Positions 1-7,255 are shown, counted from the stretch's first letter. The stretch: 29,065 nucleotides of DNA from DATFLL01 sp035267785 (GCA_035267785.1 DATFLL010000052.1:1-29065), one strand, 5' to 3'. The notes: generated by a model not told the origin, from the letters alone. Program-made: numbers and translations.

Positions 1-422
1 GTGCTGTCGATGCGCAGCAGGACCTGGCCCTCGTCGACGATCTGCCCTTCCTTGACGTCGATGTCGGAGACGATGCCGCCGTCGAGCGACTGAACCACCT
101 GCACCTGGCGCGAGGGAATCACCCGACCGACCCCGCGGGTAACCTCGTCGAGCTTGGCGAACGCCGCCCAGGTGAATGCGGCCGCGAAGAACGCGACGGC
201 GATCCACAGGATCAGCCGTCCGCCGCGCGGGGAGTCCTGCAGCAGCGCCGCGCTGGTTTCGGGCATGAACCCGAGGTCGTCCTCGCCGCGCCCGCCGCCC
301 AGGACCCACGCGTCGGGGGCGGTCGGGGGCGCCTGACCACGCTGCGCCGCGCGATCGCCGGTGTCCTCCGACTCCGTATCCGGTCTTTCGCTTTGTCTTT
401 CCAAGTCCGCCATAGTCGTCAT
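1..422 (-). CDS. lapC: HlyD-family type I secretion adaptor (LapC-like), N-terminal part, cut by window edge
   Basis: Membrane-fusion adaptor that links the inner-membrane secretion ATPase to an outer-membrane channel. About 140 residues are visible. An acidic, Gly/Pro-rich cytoplasmic tail comes first, then one membrane segment (RLILWIAVAFFAAAFTWAAF). After it comes the start of the periplasmic lipoyl-like region with RGVGRVIPS, QVVQSLDGGIV and EGQIVDEGQVL, which are typical of HlyD/LapC adaptors. The start codon at 422 overlaps the stop of the upstream ATPase gene as ATGA, with a GAGGA box just before it. An in-frame ATG at 413 is the alternative start. The overlap implies translational coupling with the ATPase. 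The C-terminus lies beyond position 1. The family is clear. LapC rather than another HlyD member is inferred from the neighbouring LapB- and LapG-type genes. Confidence 0.85.
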   Translation of the reverse strand, partial: MTTMADLERQSERPDTESEDTGDRAAQRGQAPPTAPDAWVLGGGRGEDDLGFMPETSAALLQDSPRGGRLILWIAVAFFAAAFTWAAFAKLDEVTRGVGRVIPSRQVQVVQSLDGGIVSDIDVKEGQIVDEGQVLLRIDS

Positions 423-2620
423 TCGTCCTCAGTGGCCGGCGTAGCGCCCTGGCCTCGCAGCTTGCCCGCGCGCAGCGCCTCGAGCACGAGCTCCTTGGGA
501 CCGTCTGCGATCAGCTTCCCGCCGTCGAGAACGAGCAGTCGATCGACCAGCGACAGCAGCGAGGCACGGTGCGTTACCAGCAATACGGTTTTGTTCTCCA
601 GTGCCGCGGCGAGCTGCTGCTTCAGACGTTCCTCGGTACTGTTGTCCATCGAGCTGCTGGGCTCGTCGAGCAGGACGACCGGCGGGTCGAGCAGCAGCGC
701 CCGGGCCAGCGCCACGCTCTGTCGCTGGCCGCCGGATAGCCCCTCGCCCCGTTCGCCGAGCTGCATGTCGAAGCCTCGTGGGTGCAGGCCGGCGAAGGCG
801 GACACGCCCGCGATGTCGGCGGCGCGCAGCATGAGCTCGTCGTCGGCGTACGGAGCGCCAAACAGGATGTTCTCGCGCAGGGTGCCGTAGAACAGGGTCA
901 CGTCCTGCGACACATAACCGATGTTGCGCCGCACCTCCGCCGGGTCGAGCTGTTGGACATCGAAGCCATCGATTCGCACCGAGCCTTGCGTCGGGGTGTA
1001 CAGGCCGAGGATGAGACGCTCGATCGTGCTCTTGCCCGACCCGGTGCGCCCGATGATGCCCACGCGCTCTCCCGGGGCGATGTTGAATGAAACGCCGTGC
1101 AGCGCGTAGCCCGACTGGTGCGGGTAACTGAAGTTGACCTTGGCGAACTCGATGGCGCCCTTGAGCTTCGGCCGGTGCAGGAAGGCCTTGTCCGCCGGGC
1201 GCTCGCTCGGCAGCGTCATAATCCGGTTCAGGGTCTTCAATGCCGCACGTGCCTGATGGTAATGCGCCGCAAGATTGGCGACCTGAGCCATGGGCGCCAT
1301 GGCCCGACTGGTCAGGATGACCGATGCGATGAGTCCGCCGAGCGAGAGCGTGCCCTCGCCGACCAGATAGACGCCGAAGGCGACCACTCCGACCGTGGCG
1401 AGCTGTTGGACGAAGATGGCCACGTTGACCGCCGAGGACGACAGCAGGCGCGAGCGCACACCCCAGCGCGCGATGAAACCGACGGCCTGCTCCCACTTGC
1501 GCTGAATGGGGCTTTCCGCGCCAAGGGCCTTGACCGTCTCGGCGCCGACCAGGCTCTCGATGAGCGTGGCGTTCTTCTGCGCCGAGGCCCGGAAGGTGTT
1601 TTCGATGGCGCGGCGCAGCGGGCCCTGGATCAACAGCCCGTAAATCAGTATCACCGGCATACCCAGCAAGGGCACCAATACCAGCCAGCCGCCCAGAAAG
1701 GCGATCACGGCCAGAAACAAGGCCACGAACGGCAGGTCGACCAGCGTCGAGATCGTCGCCGAGGTGATGAAGTTGCGGATGCTCTCGAATTCGCCGAGAT
1801 TGTTGGCGAAGGCCCCGACCGACACCGGGCGGGCCTCCATCCGCAGCCCCAGTACCTTCTCGAAGATCATCGACGAGAGGACGACGTCCGCCTTGCGACC
1901 GGCGACGTCGACGAAGTAGCCGCGCAGACCGCGCAGCAGCAGGTCGAACCCGAAGACGATGACGACGCCGGCGGCGAGCACCCACAGGGTCTCGACGGCA
2001 TTGTTGGGCACCACCCGATCATAGACGTTCATGATGAACAGCGGGCTGGCCAGGGCGAACAGGTTGATCAGGAACGAGGCCACCAGCACGTCCCGATAGA
2101 TGCGCCAGGACCGGGACAGTGTGCCCCAGAACCAATTGCGGTCAGAGGTGTGGAGAACCTCCGGCGCGCGCTCGTCGAAACGATGCTCGGGGCGCACGAA
2201 GATCGCATAGCCGGTGTACTGCCCCTGCAGCTCAGCGAGACTAACCCGCCGTTCGCCGCCGCCGGCTTCGGGCTGCATGAGGGTCACGGTGCCGTTTTCG
2301 CGATCGACAGACAGGGCCAGGGCGGCCTGTGCGTCGTCGAGCAGAAGCACCGCCGGCAATACGAGATTGGACAGGCGCGCCAAAGGACGCTTGACGATAC
2401 GGGCGGCGAAGCCCGCCCGCGCGGCGGCACGCACGAACAGGTCGGGGGTTAGACGATTGTCCGCCAGGGGCAGACCGGCCGTGAGCGCCTCGGCAGACAT
2501 GGGGCGCTCCTCGAGCCGGGTCAGCATCACCAGGCACGCGAGCAGCGGATCATCCTTCCTCTGACCTTCGTCGGGAAGACGCCAGCCCGTCGGTGGGGCC
2601 TCATGGTGAGCTGTTGCCAT
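419..2620 (-). CDS. lapB: Type I secretion system permease/ATPase, LapB type
   Basis: Inner-membrane ABC exporter of a type I secretion system, 733 residues, the usual size. Residues 20-145 form a C39-like domain. The catalytic Cys is not in a QxDCG context, and the place of the catalytic His reads AQAALAL, so this domain should dock substrate rather than cleave it. The transmembrane domain covers about 175-445. The nucleotide-binding domain has Walker A GRTGSGKST (524-532), signature LSGGQ (628-632), Walker B VVLLDE (648-653) and H-loop His684. Degenerate C39 domains are typical of exporters of RTX adhesins such as LapA. The gene overlaps the adaptor gene by 4 bases at its end. An AGAAGG box lies about 10 bases before the ATG. 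The LapG-type protease nearby supports an adhesin exporter rather than a toxin exporter. The substrate itself is not in the window. Confidence 0.9.
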   Translation of the reverse strand: MATAHHEAPPTGWRLPDEGQRKDDPLLACLVMLTRLEERPMSAEALTAGLPLADNRLTPDLFVRAAARAGFAARIVKRPLARLSNLVLPAVLLLDDAQAALALSVDRENGTVTLMQPEAGGGERRVSLAELQGQYTGYAIFVRPEHRFDERAPEVLHTSDRNWFWGTLSRSWRIYRDVLVASFLINLFALASPLFIMNVYDRVVPNNAVETLWVLAAGVVIVFGFDLLLRGLRGYFVDVAGRKADVVLSSMIFEKVLGLRMEARPVSVGAFANNLGEFESIRNFITSATISTLVDLPFVALFLAVIAFLGGWLVLVPLLGMPVILIYGLLIQGPLRRAIENTFRASAQKNATLIESLVGAETVKALGAESPIQRKWEQAVGFIARWGVRSRLLSSSAVNVAIFVQQLATVGVVAFGVYLVGEGTLSLGGLIASVILTSRAMAPMAQVANLAAHYHQARAALKTLNRIMTLPSERPADKAFLHRPKLKGAIEFAKVNFSYPHQSGYALHGVSFNIAPGERVGIIGRTGSGKSTIERLILGLYTPTQGSVRIDGFDVQQLDPAEVRRNIGYVSQDVTLFYGTLRENILFGAPYADDELMLRAADIAGVSAFAGLHPRGFDMQLGERGEGLSGGQRQSVALARALLLDPPVVLLDEPSSSMDNSTEERLKQQLAAALENKTVLLVTHRASLLSLVDRLLVLDGGKLIADGPKELVLEALRAGKLRGQGATPATEDE

Positions 2621-2700
2621 CGTCAGACGCCTTCTCTTGTCGCTGTGGTCCGCTTTGGTTGGATCCCGGGCGTGGCCTCCCTTACGCGCGCCGGCTCGAT

Positions 2701-2715
2701 TACACTATCAGTGTA
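2701..2715. promoter_or_regulatory. 15-bp palindrome in the divergent lapB / small-gene intergenic region, possible operator
   Basis: TACACT-ATC-AGTGTA is a perfect inverted repeat with 6-bp arms and a 3-base spacer. It sits in the 191-base gap between the divergent lapB and the small plus-strand gene. Each strand also contains a -10-like hexamer here (TACACT on plus, TGTAAT on minus), so a bound regulator could affect both directions. No regulator gene is adjacent, and I do not recognise the site as a known box. It is a candidate only. Confidence 0.35.
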
Positions 2716-2761
2716 CGACGCTTTGGGTGACCGTCCACCGATTAGGTTACCTCGCACTGCC

Positions 2762-2777
2762 GCTCCGCTCGCGGAGC
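2762..2777 (+). other. Small GC hairpin in the leader of the plus-strand small gene
   Basis: GCTCCG-CTCG-CGGAGC is a perfect 6-bp stem with a 4-base loop. It lies about 35 bases before the start codon and 20 bases before the ribosome-binding site. No U-tract follows, so it is not an intrinsic terminator. It may be only a chance GC palindrome. Confidence 0.3.
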
Positions 2778-2811
2778 CGCCAGACCCGCCCGAACCAGAG
2801 GAAGAGCATTC

Positions 2812-3150
2812 ATGCCATATGTGCGACGCGACGACCATGGCAATATCATCGAACTTCGCCGCGATCCGGTCGATGATCAGGATCAATACGTCGCCGTCTC
2901 CGATCCGGGCGTGCTGACCTTCCTGTTCGACCAGGGGAGCGAGGACTCGGCCCGTGAGTTTCTGGCGGTCAGCGACACGGAGTTATCCCGGGTCCTGGAG
3001 GATCTGGTTGCCGTACTCATCGAGCGCGAGCTCATCCGGCTAACCGATCTACCCCCCGATGCGCAGCGCAAGTTGAATCTAAGAGCCCGTGCGCGCACGG
3101 CCATGCACGATGACAGGCCGTTCAGCCTGGACGAAGACGAGTTACTCTGA
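2812..3150 (+). CDS. Small conserved protein, 112 residues, function unknown
   Basis: An acidic, soluble protein with no signal peptide or membrane segment. It opens with YVRRDDHGNIIEL. The centre (ELSRVLEDLVAVLIEREL) reads as a helix, followed by IRLTDLPPDAQRKL. This matches my memory of a gammaproteobacterial family of about 110 residues that databases label 'tryptophan synthase subunit beta like'. The label is misleading: the protein is far too short for TrpB and has no PLP-binding motif. An AGAGGAAGAG ribosome-binding site precedes the ATG. It is divergent from lapB and convergent with lapG, with 36 bases between the two stops. Position between Lap genes suggests, but does not show, a link to adhesin biology. 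The gene itself is likely real; its function is unknown. Confidence 0.8.
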   Translation: MPYVRRDDHGNIIELRRDPVDDQDQYVAVSDPGVLTFLFDQGSEDSAREFLAVSDTELSRVLEDLVAVLIERELIRLTDLPPDAQRKLNLRARARTAMHDDRPFSLDEDELL

Positions 3151-3167
3151 AAGGAGGTCGGCGGGGT

Positions 3168-3183
3168 GGCGCGGGTCCGCGCC
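3168..3183. other. GC hairpin between the convergent small gene and lapG
   Basis: GGCGCG-GGTC-CGCGCC is a perfect 6-bp stem with a 4-base loop. It lies 17 bases after the plus-strand stop and just beyond the lapG stop. No T-run follows on either strand. It may be a weak, Rho-assisted or folded 3' end for either convergent transcript. Confidence 0.3.
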
Positions 3184-3186
3184 GAT

Positions 3187-3918
3187 TCAGAACGCGACGG
3201 GGCTGGCCTCGCGGTGCATGCGGCGTATCAGATCCTGCCAGCGTGAGAGGCGTTCGACGCCGCCGACCCGGCGCCCCAGGCCATGTCGACCCGCCAGCCA
3301 GAGACCGCGGCTGTTGAAACTGTAGACCGGCAGCAGGTCCGAGCGACGCGACAGAGGCAGAATATCGGCCTCCAGATTGTCCAGCACCAATACTCCGGCA
3401 CCGGAAGATGCGCTGTCGTGTCGATAGTAGGTGAGCACCATATGCGCCTGGTTGCGCCCGAGGGAGCGCACATAGGTCAGCCGCAGGCGCTTTGCCGCGA
3501 CCCCCAGCGCCCGGAGGGTGAAGTACTTGGCCAGCGCAAAGTCCTCGCAATCACCGCCGTCGCGCAGCAGGAACTCGCGCGGCGTGGCCCAATGGTCGGC
3601 GCTCCCACCGGCCGCCGCATCCGCCACGTATCGCAGCCGGTTGAAAAAGCGGTTCACCCGCTCGAGCTTGGCCGACTCGCTCAGGGCGCGACCGTCACGC
3701 AGCAGCGCCCGCCAGGTGGCCAGACGGCGAGCGGCCGGGCTCGTCGCGCCGGCCCCGTGCGAAACGGACAGCTGTGCTGCGGGCGGCGCCGGCGCCGCAG
3801 CGCCTGCAGCCGCCCGACCCGGCCCGGCGGTCCCCAGGGTGATCAGGGCACCGAACAGCCCCAGGATCAGCGCTCGCACGCCCGGCACACGTCTCTCGAC
3901 TTCGCGAATTGACAGCAT
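3187..3918 (-). CDS. lapG: LapG-type periplasmic cysteine protease (transglutaminase-like, BTLCP)
   Basis: In Pseudomonas, LapG cuts the N-terminus of the surface adhesin LapA and so releases cells from biofilm. The inner-membrane c-di-GMP receptor LapD restrains it. Here a signal peptide (hydrophobic ALILGLFGALITLGT) precedes the transglutaminase-like fold. The triad is visible: Cys124 in GGDCEDFALAKY, His159 in NQAHMVLTYY and Asp180 in VLVLDN. The DHWATPREFL segment before the Cys also fits the family. The ATG at 3918 has a weak GGA box. In-frame ATGs at 3930 and 3948 have no visible box and would only lengthen the signal peptide. The length of 243 residues is normal for LapG. No lapD is adjacent, which is unusual compared with the Pseudomonas lap cluster. 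The family call is firm; the LapA-like substrate is inferred. Confidence 0.88.
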   Translation of the reverse strand: MLSIREVERRVPGVRALILGLFGALITLGTAGPGRAAAGAAAPAPPAAQLSVSHGAGATSPAARRLATWRALLRDGRALSESAKLERVNRFFNRLRYVADAAAGGSADHWATPREFLLRDGGDCEDFALAKYFTLRALGVAAKRLRLTYVRSLGRNQAHMVLTYYRHDSASSGAGVLVLDNLEADILPLSRRSDLLPVYSFNSRGLWLAGRHGLGRRVGGVERLSRWQDLIRRMHREASPVAF

Positions 3919-4003
3919 TCGGTATTCCATAATACGCGTGTCTACCATACCAGGGTCGCACCGGCCCGGTCAGCGCATATACGTGTCTTGAGAAATCCTT
4001 CAC

Positions 4004-4032
4004 AAAAAAAGACCCCGTGGCGAACCACGGGG
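4004..4032 (-). terminator. Strong intrinsic terminator reading toward lapG
   Basis: On the minus strand CCCCGTGG-TTCG-CCACGGGG forms a perfect 8-bp stem with a UUCG tetraloop, followed by TCTTTTTTT. The plus strand has no T-run after the stem. It ends a minus-strand transcript that starts upstream of lapG, yet no minus-strand gene is visible there (see findings). Confidence 0.8.
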
Positions 4033-4288
4033 TGAGAGGGTGTTGCGCTGTTCGGCGCAGGGGAGGTATGTCAAAAAACCCACTACATCGAGGAGACCAC
4101 GAACGACCGGCCATGGCCTTCACTTATGGTATCGACCGCTCGCACACGTCCTTTAGAAAATAGGGCGCTCCGGGCACTGCGTTCGAATCGCCTATATGCC
4201 ATTGTTTTATTTGGTGTTTTTTGATCGGCCTCGCGCCATCCCGCATCGTGGCACATCAAAGCCATGGTCGCCGGGCCCGCGCGGGCGT

Positions 4289-4294
4289 TAAAAT
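4289..4294 (+). promoter_or_regulatory. Possible -10 element for nhaD
   Basis: TAAAAT within GTTAAAATGCGCGCC resembles -10 elements of GC-rich gammaproteobacteria. It would give a leader of about 45 bases before the nhaD start. No good -35 hexamer is visible at 17 bases, so confidence is low. Confidence 0.3.
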
Positions 4295-4347
4295 GCGCGC
4301 CTTTGGGGCCCTGCCCCTCCCCCGCCCAGGTCAGTTTAGGAGAAACG

Positions 4348-5841
4348 ATGAAAACAACACGCCTGACGGCCGCCGCCGGCGCCCTGCTCCTCACCCTGTT
4401 GACTCTGCCCGCCGTGGCTCTGGCTGCCGAAGCCACCGGTCAAGGCAACGGTCACGCACTGGACCTGACCGCGACCTGGATGGGTATCACCGCTATCGTC
4501 GTCTTTGTCGTCGCCTACGCCTTCGTCATCAGCGAGGAGTTCCTGCACCTGCGCAAGTCCAAGCCGGTCATGGTGGCGGCGGGCATCATCTGGACACTGG
4601 TCGGTGTGGCGTACGCCGAGCACTCCGACACTGTCTACGCCGCCGCGGCCATCCGCGACAATCTCCTGGAATACGGCGAGCTGCTGCTGTTCCTGCTGGC
4701 GGCGATGACCTACATCAACACCATGGACGAACGCCAGGTTTTCAACGCCCTGCGTTCCTGGCTCGTGTCGCGTGGTTTCACCCTGCGCTCTGTCTTCTGG
4801 GTCACCGGCCTGCTCGCATTCTTCATCTCGCCCGTGGCCGACAACCTGACCACATCTCTGGTCATGGCTGCCGTGGTTCTCGCCGTCGCCGGCGATAACA
4901 AGAAGTTCGTCATCGCCTCGCTCATCAACATCGTCGTCGCCGCCAACGCGGGCGGTGCCTTCAGCCCCTTCGGCGACATCACCACGCTGATGGTCTGGCA
5001 GAAGGAAGTGATTAAATTCCACGAGTTCTTCGACCTGTTCCTCCCGTCCCTGGTCAACTGGCTGGTCCCCGCCGTGATCCTCTCGTTCTCGGTGCCGCGG
5101 GGCCGACCCGATGCCGTCACCGAGTCCGTCGGCGTGCGCCAGGGCGGCTTCGTGGTCGTGCTCCTGTTCGTCCTGACGATCGTCATGGCCGTATTGATGC
5201 ACGTGATGCTCGGTCTGCCGCCGGTCATCGGCATGATGAGCGGATTGGGCCTGCTGAAGATCTACGGCTATTTCATCCGCCGCAGCGAGCTGTCCAACCA
5301 TCCCCAGCACATCAGCGGGCCCGAGGAATTCGATCTCAAAGTCGACGAACAGAAGCTGCTTCGCCACTTTAAGCCGCGTCACCGGCCCTTCGACGTGTAT
5401 ATCAGCATGAAGCGCGCCGAGTGGGACACCCTGATGTTCTTCTACGGCGTGGTGCTCTGCGTGGGCGGTCTGGGCACCCTGGGCTACCTGGTCCACGCCT
5501 CGGAGTGGATGTACCAGGGATTCGGCCCGACATCCGCCAACATCGGCGTCGGCCTGCTATCGGCGATCGTCGACAACATCCCCGTCATGTACGCAGTGCT
5601 GACCATGCATCCGGCCATGTCGCACGGCCAGTGGCTGCTGGTAACGATGACCGCCGGCGTCGGCGGTTCGCTGCTGTCGATCGGCTCGGCCGCCGGCGTC
5701 GGCCTGATGGGCCAGGCCCGTGGCACCTACACCTTCTTCGCCCACCTCAAGTGGAGCTGGGCCGTCGCGCTCGGCTACGCCGCCAGCATCTGGGTGCATT
5801 TCATGATCAACGCCGATCTGATACATCTGCCGCCGAAATGA
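4348..5841 (+). CDS. nhaD: NhaD-type sodium:proton antiporter
   Basis: Inner-membrane Na+/H+ antiporter of the ion-transporter superfamily, for sodium extrusion and pH homeostasis. It has 497 residues. The ATG at 4348 has an AGGAG box and opens with a cleavable-looking signal (KTTRLTAAAGALLLTLLTLP), as in known NhaD proteins. About a dozen hydrophobic segments follow. Characteristic stretches are FISPVADNLTTSLVMAAVV, NAGGAFSPFGDITTLMVWQ and, in the second half, GLLSAIVDNIPVMYAV, which are the paired re-entrant/ion-binding regions of the fold. An in-frame upstream extension to 4264 has no box and would bury the signal. The gene appears monocistronic and ends 194 bases from the convergent dnaQ, with a bidirectional terminator between them. 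Na+ rather than Li+ or another ion is assumed from the family. Confidence 0.93.
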   Translation: MKTTRLTAAAGALLLTLLTLPAVALAAEATGQGNGHALDLTATWMGITAIVVFVVAYAFVISEEFLHLRKSKPVMVAAGIIWTLVGVAYAEHSDTVYAAAAIRDNLLEYGELLLFLLAAMTYINTMDERQVFNALRSWLVSRGFTLRSVFWVTGLLAFFISPVADNLTTSLVMAAVVLAVAGDNKKFVIASLINIVVAANAGGAFSPFGDITTLMVWQKEVIKFHEFFDLFLPSLVNWLVPAVILSFSVPRGRPDAVTESVGVRQGGFVVVLLFVLTIVMAVLMHVMLGLPPVIGMMSGLGLLKIYGYFIRRSELSNHPQHISGPEEFDLKVDEQKLLRHFKPRHRPFDVYISMKRAEWDTLMFFYGVVLCVGGLGTLGYLVHASEWMYQGFGPTSANIGVGLLSAIVDNIPVMYAVLTMHPAMSHGQWLLVTMTAGVGGSLLSIGSAAGVGLMGQARGTYTFFAHLKWSWAVALGYAASIWVHFMINADLIHLPPK

Positions 5842-6025
5842 GTGAGGCGTGAGGAGTGAGGTGTGAGGCGTAGGGACACTCCGCCCCTTAAGTTGGCAGT
5901 TGGCAGTCGGCAGTCGGCAGCGCAAAAAGGAAACCGGCCTTTGGCCGGTTTCGTTCTTTCTGCCAACTGATGACTGCCAACTGCCAACTCAATTGACGCC
6001 TCACTCCTCACACCTCACCCCTCAC
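5842..6025. repeat. Nested inverted arrays of 7-bp repeats around a terminator
   Basis: The outer arms are four GTGAGGN heptads (5842-5869) mirrored by four NCCTCAC heptads (5998-6025). The inner arms are four AGTYGGC heptads (5891-5918) mirrored at 5960-5989, where one unit is diverged. At the centre is the 9-bp terminator hairpin. The whole gap between nhaD and dnaQ is therefore one large imperfect palindrome with a strict 7-base period. The inner unit recurs downstream of mltD. The unit is too short for a CRISPR array and has no spacers. Confidence 0.85.
5931..5951. terminator. Bidirectional terminator between nhaD and dnaQ
   Basis: AAACCGGCC-TTT-GGCCGGTTT is a perfect 9-bp stem. On the plus strand it is followed by CGTTCTTTC. 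On the minus strand the stem ends in TTT and continues CCTTTTTGC. It can serve both the nhaD and the dnaQ transcripts. Confidence 0.75.
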
Positions 6026-6035
6026 GAACAATTAA

Positions 6036-6740
6036 TTATTCTTCCCGCCATAGACAATGGCCGGAGGCCTTGGCGATGGCGGCGAGGCGTTCTTCGTGGG
6101 CGGACTGTTCGGCGGCGCTGGCGCGGATGACGGGCAGCGGTTTGCGATCGGTGTCGACGGCGCGCATCGTCTGGCGGCGCGCGCCGGCGCTCTCCGTCGA
6201 GCCCTCCAGGGAGAGCTTGACCTGCCCGCCGGTCATGGCGAGGTAGACGTCGGCCAGGATTTCGGCGTCGAGCAGCGCTCCGTGCAGGTCGCGCTGTGAG
6301 TTGTCGACCTCATAGCGCTTGCACAGCGCATCCAGGCTGTTCTTCTGTCCGGGGTGGAGCTGGCGGGCCAGCGCCAGGGTGTCGAGCACGCTGCAGTAAT
6401 CGTTCAGCGGGCCGTAGCGCCCGTCGAGCTGCTTGAGCTCGTGGTCGAGGAAGCCCACATCGAACGGTGCGTTGTGAATGACCAGTTCGGCCCCGCGGAT
6501 GAAATCGATCAGGTCGTCGGCGATGTCGGAAAACCGGGGCTTGTCGGCCAGGAACTCGTTGGTGATGCCGTGGACCTCGATAGCGCCCGGATCGATTTCG
6601 CGCTCCGGCTGCAGATATTGGTGATAGTGATTGCCGGTCGGCCGGCGGTTGACCAGCTCCACGCAGCCGATCTCGATGATGCGATGACCCTGGCTGGGCT
6701 CCAGGCCCGTGGTTTCGGTGTCGAGGACGATCTGACGCAC
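6036..6740 (-). CDS. dnaQ: DNA polymerase III epsilon subunit, 3'-5' proofreading exonuclease
   Basis: Proofreading exonuclease of the replicative polymerase core, 234 residues, close to E. coli DnaQ. Exo I is LDTETTGLE (Asp7, Glu9), Exo II is HNAPFDVGFLDHE (Asp94), and Exo III has His153 and Asp158 in LHGALLDAEILADVYL. These make the DEDDh set. The C-terminal tail corresponds to the polymerase-alpha binding region. I chose the GTG at 6740 because AGGAGA lies 7 bases upstream and Exo I then begins at the usual residue. The 71-residue upstream extension is low-complexity and overlaps rnhA in another frame. It is the last gene of the methyltransferase-rnhA-dnaQ operon, 28 bases after rnhA. Confidence 0.95.
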   Translation of the reverse strand: MRQIVLDTETTGLEPSQGHRIIEIGCVELVNRRPTGNHYHQYLQPEREIDPGAIEVHGITNEFLADKPRFSDIADDLIDFIRGAELVIHNAPFDVGFLDHELKQLDGRYGPLNDYCSVLDTLALARQLHPGQKNSLDALCKRYEVDNSQRDLHGALLDAEILADVYLAMTGGQVKLSLEGSTESAGARRQTMRAVDTDRKPLPVIRASAAEQSAHEERLAAIAKASGHCLWREE

Positions 6741-6768
6741 GACGGTTTCTCCTGTGGCGAATGCGGGC

Positions 6769-7236
6769 TCAGGCGCGGCGGCGCATCTCGTCGATGCCGC
6801 GGTTGGCCAGTTGGTCGGCGATTTCGTTCTCCGGGTGGCCCGCATGGCCGCGGGTCCAGTGCCAGGCCACGTCGTGACGCTCGGCGGCCCGGTCCAGACG
6901 CTGCCAAAGATCGACGTTCTTGACCGGCTTCTTGTCGGCGGTCTTCCAACCACGGCGCTTCCAATTGACCATCCACTCGGAAATGCCTTTTTTCACGTAT
7001 TGGGAGTCTGTTGTCAGGCGCACCCGGCTGGGCCGCTTGAGGGCCTCCAGGGCCATGATGGCGGCCATGAGCTCCATACGGTTATTCGTGGTCTCGGGCT
7101 CGCCGCCGTGCAGACGCTTCTCGTGGTCGCCGTAGCGCAGCAGCACGCCCCACCCGCCGGGACCCGGATTGCCGCGACAGGCCCCGTCGGTATACGCGTC
7201 CACCACCTCGGACCCTGTTTCGCCCCTCTTGCTCAT
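6769..7236 (-). CDS. rnhA: Ribonuclease HI
   Basis: Cleaves the RNA strand of RNA-DNA hybrids during replication and R-loop removal. It has 155 residues, the normal size. The catalytic acids are Asp17 in AYTDGACRGNPGPGG, Glu55 in NNRMELMAA, Asp77 in TTDSQYV and Asp141 in NEIADQLAN, with the His-containing loop WTRGHAGHPEN. Their spacing is identical to E. coli Asp10/Glu48/Asp70/Asp134. The basic protrusion (WKRRGWKTADKKPVKN) is present. A GGAGG box lies 10 bases before the ATG. The gene begins 19 bases after the methyltransferase stop. In E. coli rnhA and dnaQ are divergent. Here they are co-directional, so they should be co-expressed. Confidence 0.96.
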   Translation of the reverse strand: MSKRGETGSEVVDAYTDGACRGNPGPGGWGVLLRYGDHEKRLHGGEPETTNNRMELMAAIMALEALKRPSRVRLTTDSQYVKKGISEWMVNWKRRGWKTADKKPVKNVDLWQRLDRAAERHDVAWHWTRGHAGHPENEIADQLANRGIDEMRRRA

Positions 7237-7255
7237 CCGTCCAAATCCTCCAAGG

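Larger units (their letters stand above)
3949..4347. other. 399-base intergenic region between lapG and nhaD
   Basis: No convincing gene is visible. The region holds a strong minus-strand terminator (4004-4032) and a second small hairpin, TGCGC-TGTTCG-GCGCA (4044-4059). On the minus strand two C/U-rich stretches lie near these hairpins (ACCTCCCC, then CACCCTCTCACC). AT-rich DNA lies around 4200-4225, and a -10-like TAAAAT sits at 4289-4294 on the plus strand. A minus-strand small RNA ending at 4004, or a long attenuated lapG leader, would explain the terminator. I found no match to tmRNA, 6S or a c-di-GMP riboswitch core. Confidence 0.5.

Noticed and set aside
1097..2452. A 451-codon open frame on the plus strand opposite lapB
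   Set aside because: Low-complexity charged translation, no start signals, and lapB on the other strand is unmistakable.
4033..4260. tmRNA, 6S RNA or c-di-GMP riboswitch in the lapG-nhaD gap
   Set aside because: I looked for the tmRNA 3' end with CCA, long 6S-like pairing and the conserved riboswitch core and found none. Only the terminator and hairpin are supported.
5842..6025. CRISPR array
   Set aside because: Repeat units are 7 bases, directly adjacent and mirrored, with no unique spacers and no cas genes nearby.
6741..6953. N-terminal extension of dnaQ
   Set aside because: It overlaps rnhA in another frame and looks like noise, while the GTG at 6740 has a good ribosome-binding site and gives the normal DnaQ length.
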